This document shows, in pieces, positions 11,201 through 17,500 of a stretch of DNA of 24,272 bases (position 1 is its first letter; the number at the start of each line of letters is the position of its first letter). The stretch comes from Thermoplasmata archaeon (lineage in GTDB: Archaea; Thermoplasmatota; SW-10-69-26). The notes under the pieces were generated by a model that saw nothing but the letters and a program-made list of their open reading frames with translations, was not told the DNA's origin and made no database searches. The DNA is taken from contig PWVY01000292.1 in NCBI GenBank assembly GCA_003561665.1, forward strand, positions 1-24,272. The letters run 5' to 3'. The position numbers were made by a program, and so were the translations under genes.

Positions 11201-14200
11201 GACCACTCTCCCACCGCTGACCGAAGGCTCTGCACCCTTCCCCCTCGATGAACCCCAACGCGTCATCGTGGAAGCCACCGTGGGCGAATCCACCGTGCGA
11301 GACGACTACCGAACCACCGTCGAGCACGAGAACACCCTCATCGAACCTTTCTTCTTCAACGAAGACCACCCCCGCGTGGAACAGACCAGCGACGCCGCCA
11401 AACCCTCCCTCCTTGGCCAAACCTCGGACGGGGTTGGATGGAGCATCGAGGCTGCAGGCGGTGACCAGCCGGGCGTGATCCCGCTCGCGACGAACACGCT
11501 CACGAGGTCAAGCCTCGAAACGCTGCTCGAGGAAGACGAGGACCCGCTGCTCGTGTTCCAGCACCAACGGCTCCTCCGAGGCTTCGCCGACGAAGGGGGC
11601 GCCGTCTCCTACATGGGCGCGTCCCTATGCCCCGGCACCAGCGAGGTCGAGCCCAGCGAGGCTGCTGCCTGCGTGCACCTCCACGAGGCATGGGCCCCTG
11701 AAGGCACCACCACGCTGACGCCCCGCTGGCAAAGCATGCCAGGAAGCGAGGAACAGTTCGACCGGTGCACCGAAGAGGACCACGAGGACCCCCACCCGAA
11801 CATGGCAGCCTACGGCATCACCAGCCCCCGACCCAACGTGCTCGACGGGTCCACCGGCGTCGTCAACGCGGACGACCTCGACAGCTGGGAAACCGCCGCG
11901 TTCACGATCCCCCAAAAGGCCATCGAGAACGTGCCAGAGTTCTTCCAAGACGGAGAACAGGTCATGCACCTGCGCATCTGGCTGGGCCAATGCGACATCG
12001 ACCGGCAAGAAAGCCAGATCATCATCGATGATGTCGCCCTTGCAAGCGCCCGTCCCATCCTCGACATCGGCGCAGACGAGGTCCCCATCTGGCCCGGATC
12101 CGAGAAGCAATACCGCTTCACGCTTGAGAACCCCGGCTCTGCCAGCGAGACGCTTCACCTTGCCCCCGCATCGAGCGTTCCCGACGACTGGCACATCACC
12201 ATCATGGTGGAAGAGGAAACCGTCACGGACACGCGCACCGGCACCGTCGAACCCGTGACCCTAGAACAAGGCGAAACCCTCCACGGGATCGTACGCGCTC
12301 AAGCCCCCGCCGATGCTCGATCCCCTGTGACCTTGCCCATCACCGCCTACGCCACGAGTGCGCCCGGGCTCATGTCCAGCGGCGCGATCCACAACGCTGC
12401 CACGGGGCACGAAACCCCCGACGACCCCGGACGCTTGGTGCTTGACCCCGAACGCGTCGACCTTCCCGACCTCATCGTGAACGAAGACGCCATCACGGTC
12501 GAAGACGCCGAGATCGCTAGAGAAACCCGGATCCAGATCCAAATCGAGAACCAAGGCTTCGCACCCGCCGAGGAGGTCCCCATCGCGGCCGCGGTCCGAG
12601 GCCCCAGCGGATTCCAACAACTCTCGACCCCCGCCGGTGACGACCTCGCAACCGTCACCATCCAACCCGGGGACACGAGCACGCTCACGTACACCTGGAG
12701 GCCCCTGGAACCTGGCGAGCACACCGTCCGCATCGTCGCCGACCCAGACCCCCACGACATCGAGATCCTGCTCGACGACGACATCCACAGGTTCCTTGGC
12801 ATCGTCCAAGAGCGACAAGAGTGCGAACCGGGTCTCGCGTGCCCCAACGTTGTCGACCATGCCTTCACGGTGATGCCGCTTCAACGGCCCGATTTAAGGC
12901 TCACCGTCCACGGCGTCCCTGATCGCATCAGCATCGGGGATGAGGCCCAACTCGAAGTCCTCATCGAGAACCTCGGAGGCAAGGCCGCCACGGACACCAC
13001 CCTCCGCCTTTCCGAGAACGGGCTCTTACCCATCTTCGATACGATGACGATCGATGTCCCACGCATCGAGCCCGGGGAGACCGTGCGCATGACCGCGGAC
13101 TGGGCGCCCGTATCGCCCGGCGAAGGCCTCGTGCTCGCCAGCATCTCCGCCCCTGACATGTTCACAGGGCCACGCCCCGACGGCTCCAGCGCCGCGCAAG
13201 ACAGCGAAGCAGCCATCGGCGTCACCATCGACCGAGCCGAGGTCAGCCTCAGCCTGGAAGAAACCCTCCGCACCGTGCCCGGCACTGCAAGCGCCGTCAT
13301 GGCCACCCTCACCAACGACGGGACCGCGCCCGTGCACATCATGCCCGAAACCCAACGCCAGGACGGCATCTTCCTCGCGCCCGCCCTCAACCAGACGCTC
13401 CTCGTGCCTCCTGGCGAGGAGGCCACGTTCCCGCTCCTCGGGTTCGCCGAGATCGGGACCTCCCCCACGAGCCTCGAGCTGCCCTTGCCCGTCTCCCAAG
13501 GATCACCCACAGCCATCGTGCATGTCGACGGTCAGCCCGACGCGCGCATCACGATGGAAGATGCGGCCCTCGAACCGGGGGAATCCAGCGTCGACGCTCG
13601 CATCACGAACATCGGGAACGTGCCCCTTGACGGGGACCTTCTCCTTCGAGGCGACGGCATCCAAGGGATCCAACCGATCGACATCGCGCCCGGTGAAACC
13701 GCGAACGTGACCGTGCCCCTCACGGTGGACCCCGACGTATCACCCGGTGCGAACCTCGTGGCCGCGCACGTGACCACGAGCGACGACGAGCGCGTCACGC
13801 AAACCGCGCGCATGACCGTGGACGCTGCGCCCGCCGTCTCCTTCACGCTTCGAAGCGACGAGGCCCCCTTGACGGGGTCCGCTCACGGAGAGCTGATCGT
13901 GCGCAACGTCGGGAACGAGTTCCTTGAGGGTCGCGCCGTGCTTGAACCGCCCGTCGCGCTCACTGGTTCTGCGCTCCTCGAGCTGGAGCCCGGGGAATCC
14001 ACCGTGCTCCCCGTGACGTGGCTGGCCGGAACGAACCGTACAGGGGAAGCGACCGTGTACACCGTGGACGGGGACGTGGTCGGCACCACGACGCTTGCCC
14101 CCGAGGAGGTTGGGCCCCAGGTTCGCCTCTCCAGCGTGGAAACGCGACCGAACGTGAACCTCGCAGAGGGCGACGAGGTGCAGGTCACCGGAACGCTTGA

Positions 14201-14525
14201 GAACGTGGGCGAAGCAACACTGGAGAACCACACCCTGGGCCTCACCGTGGACGGGCAGCTCTACCAAACGTTCGAAACCCCCACGGTTGAGCCCGGTGAG
14301 GTGACCGTCGTGAGCGTCCCCATCGAGCTCCCGAAAAGCGGCGAGATCACGCTTGGCCTCGTGGACCTTGCAGCGTTCCAACGAGGCGATCCCGCCGGGG
14401 CCGCCGTCACGATCGAAGCCAGCGCTTCGCCCCTTGGGCTGGGAGCCATGCTGGACCGAGTGAACCTGCCATGGCTCTCCACGATGGCCCCTGACGGTGC
14501 CTTGGGCGAGGTGAGGCTCGGGTGA
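2202..14525 (+). CDS. Giant 4107-residue secreted protein: jelly-roll (InhA/MAM-like) modules, CARDB/Ig domains and one PKD domain
   Basis: The GTG start at 2202 overlaps the gene 1 stop as GTGA and gives a Sec signal peptide (MNARLLTALLILVAVPTIALA, cleavage near residue 20-24). The mature protein is entirely beta-rich. Jelly-roll modules lie at about 195-440, 690-1083, 1251-1480, 2044-2440, 2450-2726 and 3045-3287. CARDB-like Ig domains lie at about 460-531, 565-680, 1497-1590, 1922-2024 and 2934-3034. A PKD domain is at 1684-1766 and a NEW3-like domain at 3287-3394. About six more Ig/CARDB units fill 3422-4077. About 40 cysteines occur, almost all in or next to the jelly-roll regions, and none after about residue 3550. 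No HExxH or other catalytic motif was found, and there is no C-terminal transmembrane helix or sorting tail. Lysine is about 0.6%, with many Asp and Glu. A structural or adhesive surface role is inferred. The open frame and start are certain; function is not. Confidence 0.92.
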   Translation: MNARLLTALLILVAVPTIALAAAQDAPEPNVDPGIDAPDPDPDVAFDEVFVPIERNTCPLEDGLEPDQLQGTTGWLTRTHPGATDGCVALWGQGDPFNPTYERGSKAALEAPEMPTRHLAASGAPTQTVNTATSTLIESGVDPRIVAPVIAGIADGCATIELTGGEGSQFRFVRDVAMDMCREVLTSPTVLLDVPEAPLGLGGLFLELDHAYAFSDPDENRFAPDGAWVEIRAEDDAFKRLNPVGLFSPADEGIGMLCAASAPMMMGLDATTRTESPFLPAFFPIRDLLQTLEAETIGDEMPEAFADAIGSPSNAALSVLPTSEREWNEDCAGLIASTHGEQIQPVDETLAGERVAPSAPPEEANRFSPYPGTVRGEGPGFVGSTEDATGQLQFITHWFDLSPYAGETVEIRLIATSGAGLGTQQGGWLVDNMNLRYTGPPDDLSVRIETPQEDDVLPASISEITPGGMVPVEAIVENLGRTTSQEAIVELSMGSQSTNVTVPSLDPLESHRVTAMLPAPNAPTADVTATLAQHIGVEGEEANAPYADSYPPNDEDTLTVSFDTVEDILITIDETNLEDGEANVTLTVENRGNFPETVPLEATIAPVDLVTRTSRALDAQPLGPIDSVIVPHSEDENTFGVADPTRTLTTTIPLPHEGVWEITIESPEHEGTETSAMVAFGEATPTALQEPFSRVSVGPTDEISRAAFELLEQARGEDDEPVAFTEDIRHAIAGPETRFVPYGDFAIATSGQELPDEWAAVRSPPEENVYVGPDREESDEDDPCGVEATFGDLPGVGSLPQDVANVPRTFVSSLMCGVSDAANPWVVDGAQVKTTEETRVPASLQMWNVREHHVSIYGVGTDEDNTQGIRALDAVTIQEDDERVYLEFDHAANVNWHNDRGAKAQLVVVPGGQLDLVEEMREMENQTRELTQDLPPEGQALVNTVLMDLFFETVIQTADTLPANRLPHDICRDLPLTETLPGPVESTLLTFCGDTQVFDGAEQALSETGLEVDFTDHIESTIIHRSSEADQADGLVKTWETPVGWENERIDITRIVEETTSDAAADEGFYVMFDLVTTSDLDTFLASARADVPGEGDQAGYSTEMHPDEDDWEEAPPMFARTGWETGETPVWTVSAPVLDRVSEEDILQERVCFGADPSAFAAEDENPDVCSRPLSPPDTRERTLTPSDTRGWETFPEEASVETAWSYEQRGGDPSSQAPGAFVWEGDAGAVINTVDGPRTVIDQPDPDTYGVLRSPVVTLSGYEMPVVEMNVQWGMAEAGSPDATDAFPEGMPLTERCEEQSDASEATVWTRVGWNVRATPVLENGELGETRTVQPLSGYDSCSDEGDVPVLFDGRAIHRAPHAYQLGAGPATSALVGDVNEDHPFPGSGVQRLCTVESPHQEAIDPMRFCRPAELAFGHEEPVFALPMSGWNDIAFDLSPFQGEDVIIEVHAFGVNADEGDTPRGELRVDAFEVAEGQPPFDVRAMHEDRPTIAPDTQERFEVIVENRGSDTVEEIDIRRVVIGPDGCQPEEVPPVVTSWLLVDPDTGQPGLTPGQETLIRNPQLGWDVPDDTLEVYERLITVDTGTLSLSQAPKIDAGVNDEGTITAFVQDPDDCADDVTVDTSILRGTADVDTDGNQVTVRNDDGDDSVLRSPVKIEATDRHGVEALPAYVLALPHTDRLEADFTFTPEEPETGQPVTFDASPTEEGPAPIETYHWDFDDGETETGEEVNHAFTREGVYDVTLTVTDEDEWESSITKRVIVTDPSCPPEDEDPTCPVIEDVIEALQGDTTPETPDDDLDGDALVEARVLQSAQDATGQGSAVNIHVEPPSDGLFTQLLIPCEGGEHCANNLIELAHVQDVTVRDLPPGHYVGFVMFGQGVTFEPVEFTIEEEPQPGADARPGDNTLTLRSEIQENPSMSVSSIDVPKLVPKGDDIAFPVEIENTGNVDLDDVTVDITLEPLGLTLEADRIPRLSIGETRTTTATVDLENPGPLTVHVETTANADDTAVTASSGVGVIVVDRIELEPEPGNHEHWTVTEDGVRFGDGLRIPANANSILPLAGLMDTASSPFSLLEVNVSGELERAYDGVSIEWRPADADIDARGHLVDEDEIPHQAYRLPGQTLEGILGPNADATLTDRADVECDPIIDTSDIRDLAIPIHELANPETYACHDLPLGGHLTSSHAGGTPGEITPAITGQPTMGLDDRDAQRIQAAATDLPGAQLRPVDMITPDDWVHFGGFTLETDRDRLDSGSAFWFPTATLTDVGGERFEHQLRVPLTLGEWCGSLQDVVRNDERLQVFTDERRLFSDAWEVHIRLDPGALNHPFMTAPTLTGERLSSFEDPTTTGWTSAEYDIPHGALSGLFTRDIIPVADGLGIDSCQDLDDAEDEELLSNAEIVLELSTDIGPDPEALEVGWFVGTIKVPALDLEIGADTSNHKPEACLKAASWGGWTGWQQVEDREVVLGCTTITTAGEPRLGSLDAEDSDHIDDLSGEQTVASVDVSSSDVPLAHHGGTVNELAALLDERPMDIDDRQDEDDEDYDVLTTHPSGYDHDGDDVFRYVDAVALVDLRSGQEGQITFDIDNLEEGGSIVAQIVAASLPPEETASEAAPSRVEWTPLEPCDPDDPTTCPAATPEILDTCGEPNTVSAYPDGPLGATSGSIIGPIQGPHTTLEEYGQDEALCANVAPVGGEIAFIGLRLWMPNGNEQLDIQGATVTMDVPEPQQLAPQLRALSDDTVQEGTLTVHDVAILSMPPAFTHDHSVTFNDPATWTLEDGTKINVLEANSTPSFTVEIQQPSLEASWEIEKANITVRAEVEGQDDKSVTEYELDIEGESGEGPATIHVPWEDIRETIDWFEDTPVLPANVTSISLEINTKADTLVDTFPDCPRDLDDLARSQQPQCRLLSDIVQDPSPLKTDIETETNLTQNQGIRSISITPDRAPAETERTATLDLVNPSSLPVRLTGDIALTTPGGEAFLEIPLEDHLLDPWEALTVTTTLPPLTEGSAPFPLDEPQRVIVEATVGESTVRDDYRTTVEHENTLIEPFFFNEDHPRVEQTSDAAKPSLLGQTSDGVGWSIEAAGGDQPGVIPLATNTLTRSSLETLLEEDEDPLLVFQHQRLLRGFADEGGAVSYMGASLCPGTSEVEPSEAAACVHLHEAWAPEGTTTLTPRWQSMPGSEEQFDRCTEEDHEDPHPNMAAYGITSPRPNVLDGSTGVVNADDLDSWETAAFTIPQKAIENVPEFFQDGEQVMHLRIWLGQCDIDRQESQIIIDDVALASARPILDIGADEVPIWPGSEKQYRFTLENPGSASETLHLAPASSVPDDWHITIMVEEETVTDTRTGTVEPVTLEQGETLHGIVRAQAPADARSPVTLPITAYATSAPGLMSSGAIHNAATGHETPDDPGRLVLDPERVDLPDLIVNEDAITVEDAEIARETRIQIQIENQGFAPAEEVPIAAAVRGPSGFQQLSTPAGDDLATVTIQPGDTSTLTYTWRPLEPGEHTVRIVADPDPHDIEILLDDDIHRFLGIVQERQECEPGLACPNVVDHAFTVMPLQRPDLRLTVHGVPDRISIGDEAQLEVLIENLGGKAATDTTLRLSENGLLPIFDTMTIDVPRIEPGETVRMTADWAPVSPGEGLVLASISAPDMFTGPRPDGSSAAQDSEAAIGVTIDRAEVSLSLEETLRTVPGTASAVMATLTNDGTAPVHIMPETQRQDGIFLAPALNQTLLVPPGEEATFPLLGFAEIGTSPTSLELPLPVSQGSPTAIVHVDGQPDARITMEDAALEPGESSVDARITNIGNVPLDGDLLLRGDGIQGIQPIDIAPGETANVTVPLTVDPDVSPGANLVAAHVTTSDDERVTQTARMTVDAAPAVSFTLRSDEAPLTGSAHGELIVRNVGNEFLEGRAVLEPPVALTGSALLELEPGESTVLPVTWLAGTNRTGEATVYTVDGDVVGTTTLAPEEVGPQVRLSSVETRPNVNLAEGDEVQVTGTLENVGEATLENHTLGLTVDGQLYQTFETPTVEPGEVTVVSVPIELPKSGEITLGLVDLAAFQRGDPAGAAVTIEASASPLGLGAMLDRVNLPWLSTMAPDGALGEVRLG
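2781..12062 (+). repeat. Six divergent jelly-roll (InhA-like MAM) modules in gene 2
   Basis: Each module pairs an early strand of the type 'LFLELDHAYAF', 'VYLEFDHAANV' or 'LRSPVVTLSGY' with a late strand of the type 'FDLSPYAGETVEIRL ... GGWLVDNMNL'. The late strands are easiest to see at about 3389-3520 (FDLSPYAGETVEIRL), 5326-5450 (GWENERIDITRI), 6500-6640 (WNDIAFDLSPFQGEDVI), 9250-9500 (GWTSAEYDIP, GWFVGTIKV), 10270-10380 (GEIAFIGLRLWMP) and 11880-12050 (SWETAAFTIP ... IIIDDVALAS). This is the pattern of the MAM-like fold that follows immune-inhibitor-A (M6) peptidases and occurs in many secreted proteins. Here the two halves are separated by long Cys-containing insertions, giving modules of about 160-400 residues. 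The first, third and sixth copies are convincing; the fourth and fifth are weaker. Boundaries are approximate. Confidence 0.6.
7251..7500 (+). other. PKD domain within gene 2
   Basis: Residues about 1684-1766 read as a textbook PKD fold: an opening strand LEADFTFTP, then GQPVTFDASPT, the hallmark YHWDFDDGE, then VNHAFTREGVYDVTLTVTD and a closing VIVTD strand. PKD domains are Ig-like spacers or binding modules in surface proteins of archaea and bacteria. It is the only PKD copy in the window. It is followed at once by an acidic linker with two cysteines about 10 residues apart (DPSCPPEDEDPTCPV). Confidence 0.9.
12058..14432 (+). repeat. C-terminal array of about seven CARDB/NEW3-like Ig domains in gene 2
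   Basis: The last 790 or so residues are consecutive Ig-like units of about 95-110 residues. Each has the signature 'V.(I/V)EN.G.....' in an early strand and 'L.PGE(T/S)..' in a later one: for example YRFTLENPGSAS, IQIQIENQGFAPA, LEVLIENLGGKAA, VDARITNIGNVPL, LIVRNVGNEFLE and TGTLENVGEATLE, paired with LEQGET, IQPGDT, IEPGET, IAPGET, LEPGES and VEPGEV. The first unit fits the NEW3 family and the rest CARDB. The units after about residue 3550 contain no cysteine, unlike the N-terminal jelly rolls. Confidence 0.75.
14508..14516 (+). promoter_or_regulatory. Ribosome binding site for gene 3
   Basis: GAGGTGAGG ends 5 bases before the GTG at 14522, inside the last codons of gene 2. With the GTGA overlap it supports the GTG start, which opens directly into a signal peptide. 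Confidence 0.8.
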
Positions 14526-17500
14526 GAGCCCTCGTCGTCCTGCTCGCGGTCGCCATCACGCTCCCGCTCGCGATGCCCGGAGCCATCGCTCAACAAGCCG
14601 CCGCACAGACCGAGAGCCAGGACGCATGGGAGCCCTGGTTCGACGAGGATCTCACCGTGCGCCTGCCGCTCTCGATCCAAGAAGGCGACGCGTACCCGGA
14701 CGATTGGGACGGTCCCCGATTGATCGTGCACGAAGTCGTTCTCAACGACGTGCTCGCCAGCGCCGGATGGCCCACAGACCGCGGCCAACCCGTCGACTTC
14801 ACCCTGGATCGCGACAGCCTCCGCATCGTTCCCCAAGGCGTCGAGGACCCCACGCCCAGGCCCATGCTCACCTGGCCTGGGCCCCTCCTCAGCGAGAGCC
14901 AGCAAGGCCCCACCGTCACGGTCGCGTTCCTCGCCCACGAGGACGTGGACGCGTACCATGTGTACTTCGACCGCGTCGAGAACGACGGGGATCACGAACC
15001 CGTCCCTCGAGACCCCATCCAAGAGCAACGCATCCTCCAACTCCTCATCGGGCCCGGAAGCGGTCACCAACTCATCGCCCCCTTCAACACGGACGATGGT
15101 AGCGCGACCCTCGCCGTCGGGTCCGCCCACGAAACAAGCATCCGCGTCGAAGCACACAACGGGCAACGATGGAACCTTGTCCCCTGCGATACGGACCAAG
15201 TCACGCCCACCGCGTGGGCCCGTTGCACGGTCCAGACCGGAGGCGCGGTCCATAACGTGCGCGTCACCGCAGACCGCCCCGTGGCCGCCTACGCCTGGCA
15301 AGGAGGCAACCCGATGATCCCCCTGGCAGGAGAGCAGGGCACGCCCCAAGGAGAAACCCTCTTAGCCCCCAACGTGCACGGTCCCACGACCGTGAACCTC
15401 CTCTCCCTGGACGGGTCCTGCCAAGCCAACATCGGTTCTCAAACCGTCAACGTGGGCTCCGGAGCGCCCGCTCGCGCCGAGATCAACCAAGACGAAGCCA
15501 TCCAAGCAGACTGCCCGCTTCTTGGATGGATCCCCGGTCATGGACCCACGCCCCTCCCCACCGCCCTCGGGGACTCCATGACCACGGCCGCCCTCACAGC
15601 TCAAGAACCCCGATCCCACAACGACTGCGTCGCTCGCCAGACCCTCACCGCGGTCGGCGACCAAGGCGCAAGCATGACGCGCCTTGACACGCAAGACCAG
15701 GAAGAGGACCGCCGGAACCTGAACCGACCCGCGGATGTGGACCCCATGGGCGCCGACCATGCCGCGTTCAAAGCCGCCACCTGGACCGGCATCGCGAACG
15801 GTGACAAAGGGTACCTCACCCTCTCCCAAGGCGCCCTCGCCTGGCCAAGCCTATGGGACCCGATGAGCGGCGTCATGCAGCTGGCCCCCACGCCCACCGG
15901 GAGCATCGGATGGATTGGCCTCACCGGGGACGATTGCGATGCGACCACGCGCTTGGCGACCGCCGCCTTCGACGGGATCCCGCGCGTCCAGTTCGCCGCC
16001 CAGGGGGAACGCATCGCGCCCGACACGAGCCTCAGCGGAGCCGTGAGCGTTAGCCAAGAAATCACGTACGAGGACGAGCCCAGCGACGCGGGCGAGATCC
16101 CACGCACCGGAGCCCTCGCCGAGACGCTCCTCCGAGGCGACTTGGCCCTCACCGCCGGGTTCCTGCTTGTGGACAACGATGGGCCGTGGGTTCCCAGCTC
16201 GTTCGCAGCGCACCTGGAACCCCTGCCCGTTACGGAAGGCGAGGCCGACGTTATCGGGCCCCTCTTCGACCTCGAACTGGAACCCCCCGCGCAAACCGCG
16301 GGCCCCGGCGAGGTCCGCTCCTTCACCCTCATCGGGGCAGGGCAACATGTTGCCCCCACCGGCGAGGTCACCCCGCTTGAGATCAACCTCAACGCGGAAA
16401 CCATCCCGCGAACCCCGAACGCGCCCGATCTGGAGCACGAGATCGGTGAGATCCAAACCGTGCTCCCCCTCGAAGAGATGGAGGAGATCACCGCCCTCAC
16501 CGTGACCACCAGCAGCGACGTGCCCCTGGGCACGACGCCCACGTACGAACTCACTGTCAGGGGCGAACCTGTCGAAGGCGGAGACCAGATCCCCGCCCGA
16601 GCAACCCTCCAAGTGGTCCCCGATCGCGACATCAACCTCGTGTTCGAAGACGGGGGCCCCTTCGCCGAGTTGACCACCGACGACGGGGAAGCAAGCACGA
16701 AGCTCGTGCTCACGAACGAAGGAACCACGCAAGAGAACGTGGAACTCTCCACCGTGCTCCCCGGCGAGATCCCCTGGGAGGTTACCCTCAACGATCCCCT
16801 CACCGGTGAACCCTTCCCCAACGACATCGTGCCCCACCTCGACCCCGGAGAAAGCGCCGAGATCGATTTTGAGGTCAACGCGCCCGAAGGGGCCAGCCTC
16901 GTCGCCGACATCCTCATCCTCGCGCAAAGCACCGACGACGCGACCGTCGCCAGCGAAGTCACCGCACGCGTCGCGCACGGGATCGACGTGGACGTAGACG
17001 GCGCCGTGGACCCGGACCTTGTCACGCTTCAACCCGGCGAAAGCCGCACCGTGAACCTCACCCTCGAGAACCAAGGAAGCGAGGTCAGCGTGCGCCTTGG
17101 GTCCGACACCGAAGACGCGATGCTCCTCGAAGCGCCCCTTGAACGCGTGAACCTCGGCCCGGAAGGAACCGAGCGGGCCAACGCGACCATCCCGCTGAAC
17201 CTCACCGCCGCCCGGGATGCGCCCATCGGGACCGTCGTGGTGGGCACCCTCACGCTTGAGATCAGCGTCGGGGATCTCGAACCCCTCGAGCACCTGTTGA
17301 GCCTGCGCATGCGCGTGGTCCCCATGCACGATGTCACGCCCATGGAACCCCTTGAGGTGCTGCCAGGCATCCGCGACGAAGCCACCGCGACCGTGCGCGC
17401 CACCGGAGACGCCGACGAGAACCTCGCCCTCTCCCTGCTCAGCGCGCCCCGCGACTGGACCATCGAGCACCCCGAACAGCTCACCATCCCTCACAACACC

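Noticed and set aside
2202..14525. Possible M6 or other metalloprotease in gene 2, suggested by InhA-type jelly rolls
   Set aside because: I found no HExxH or related zinc-binding motif in the protein; the His-Glu pairs present are not followed by His at the needed spacing.
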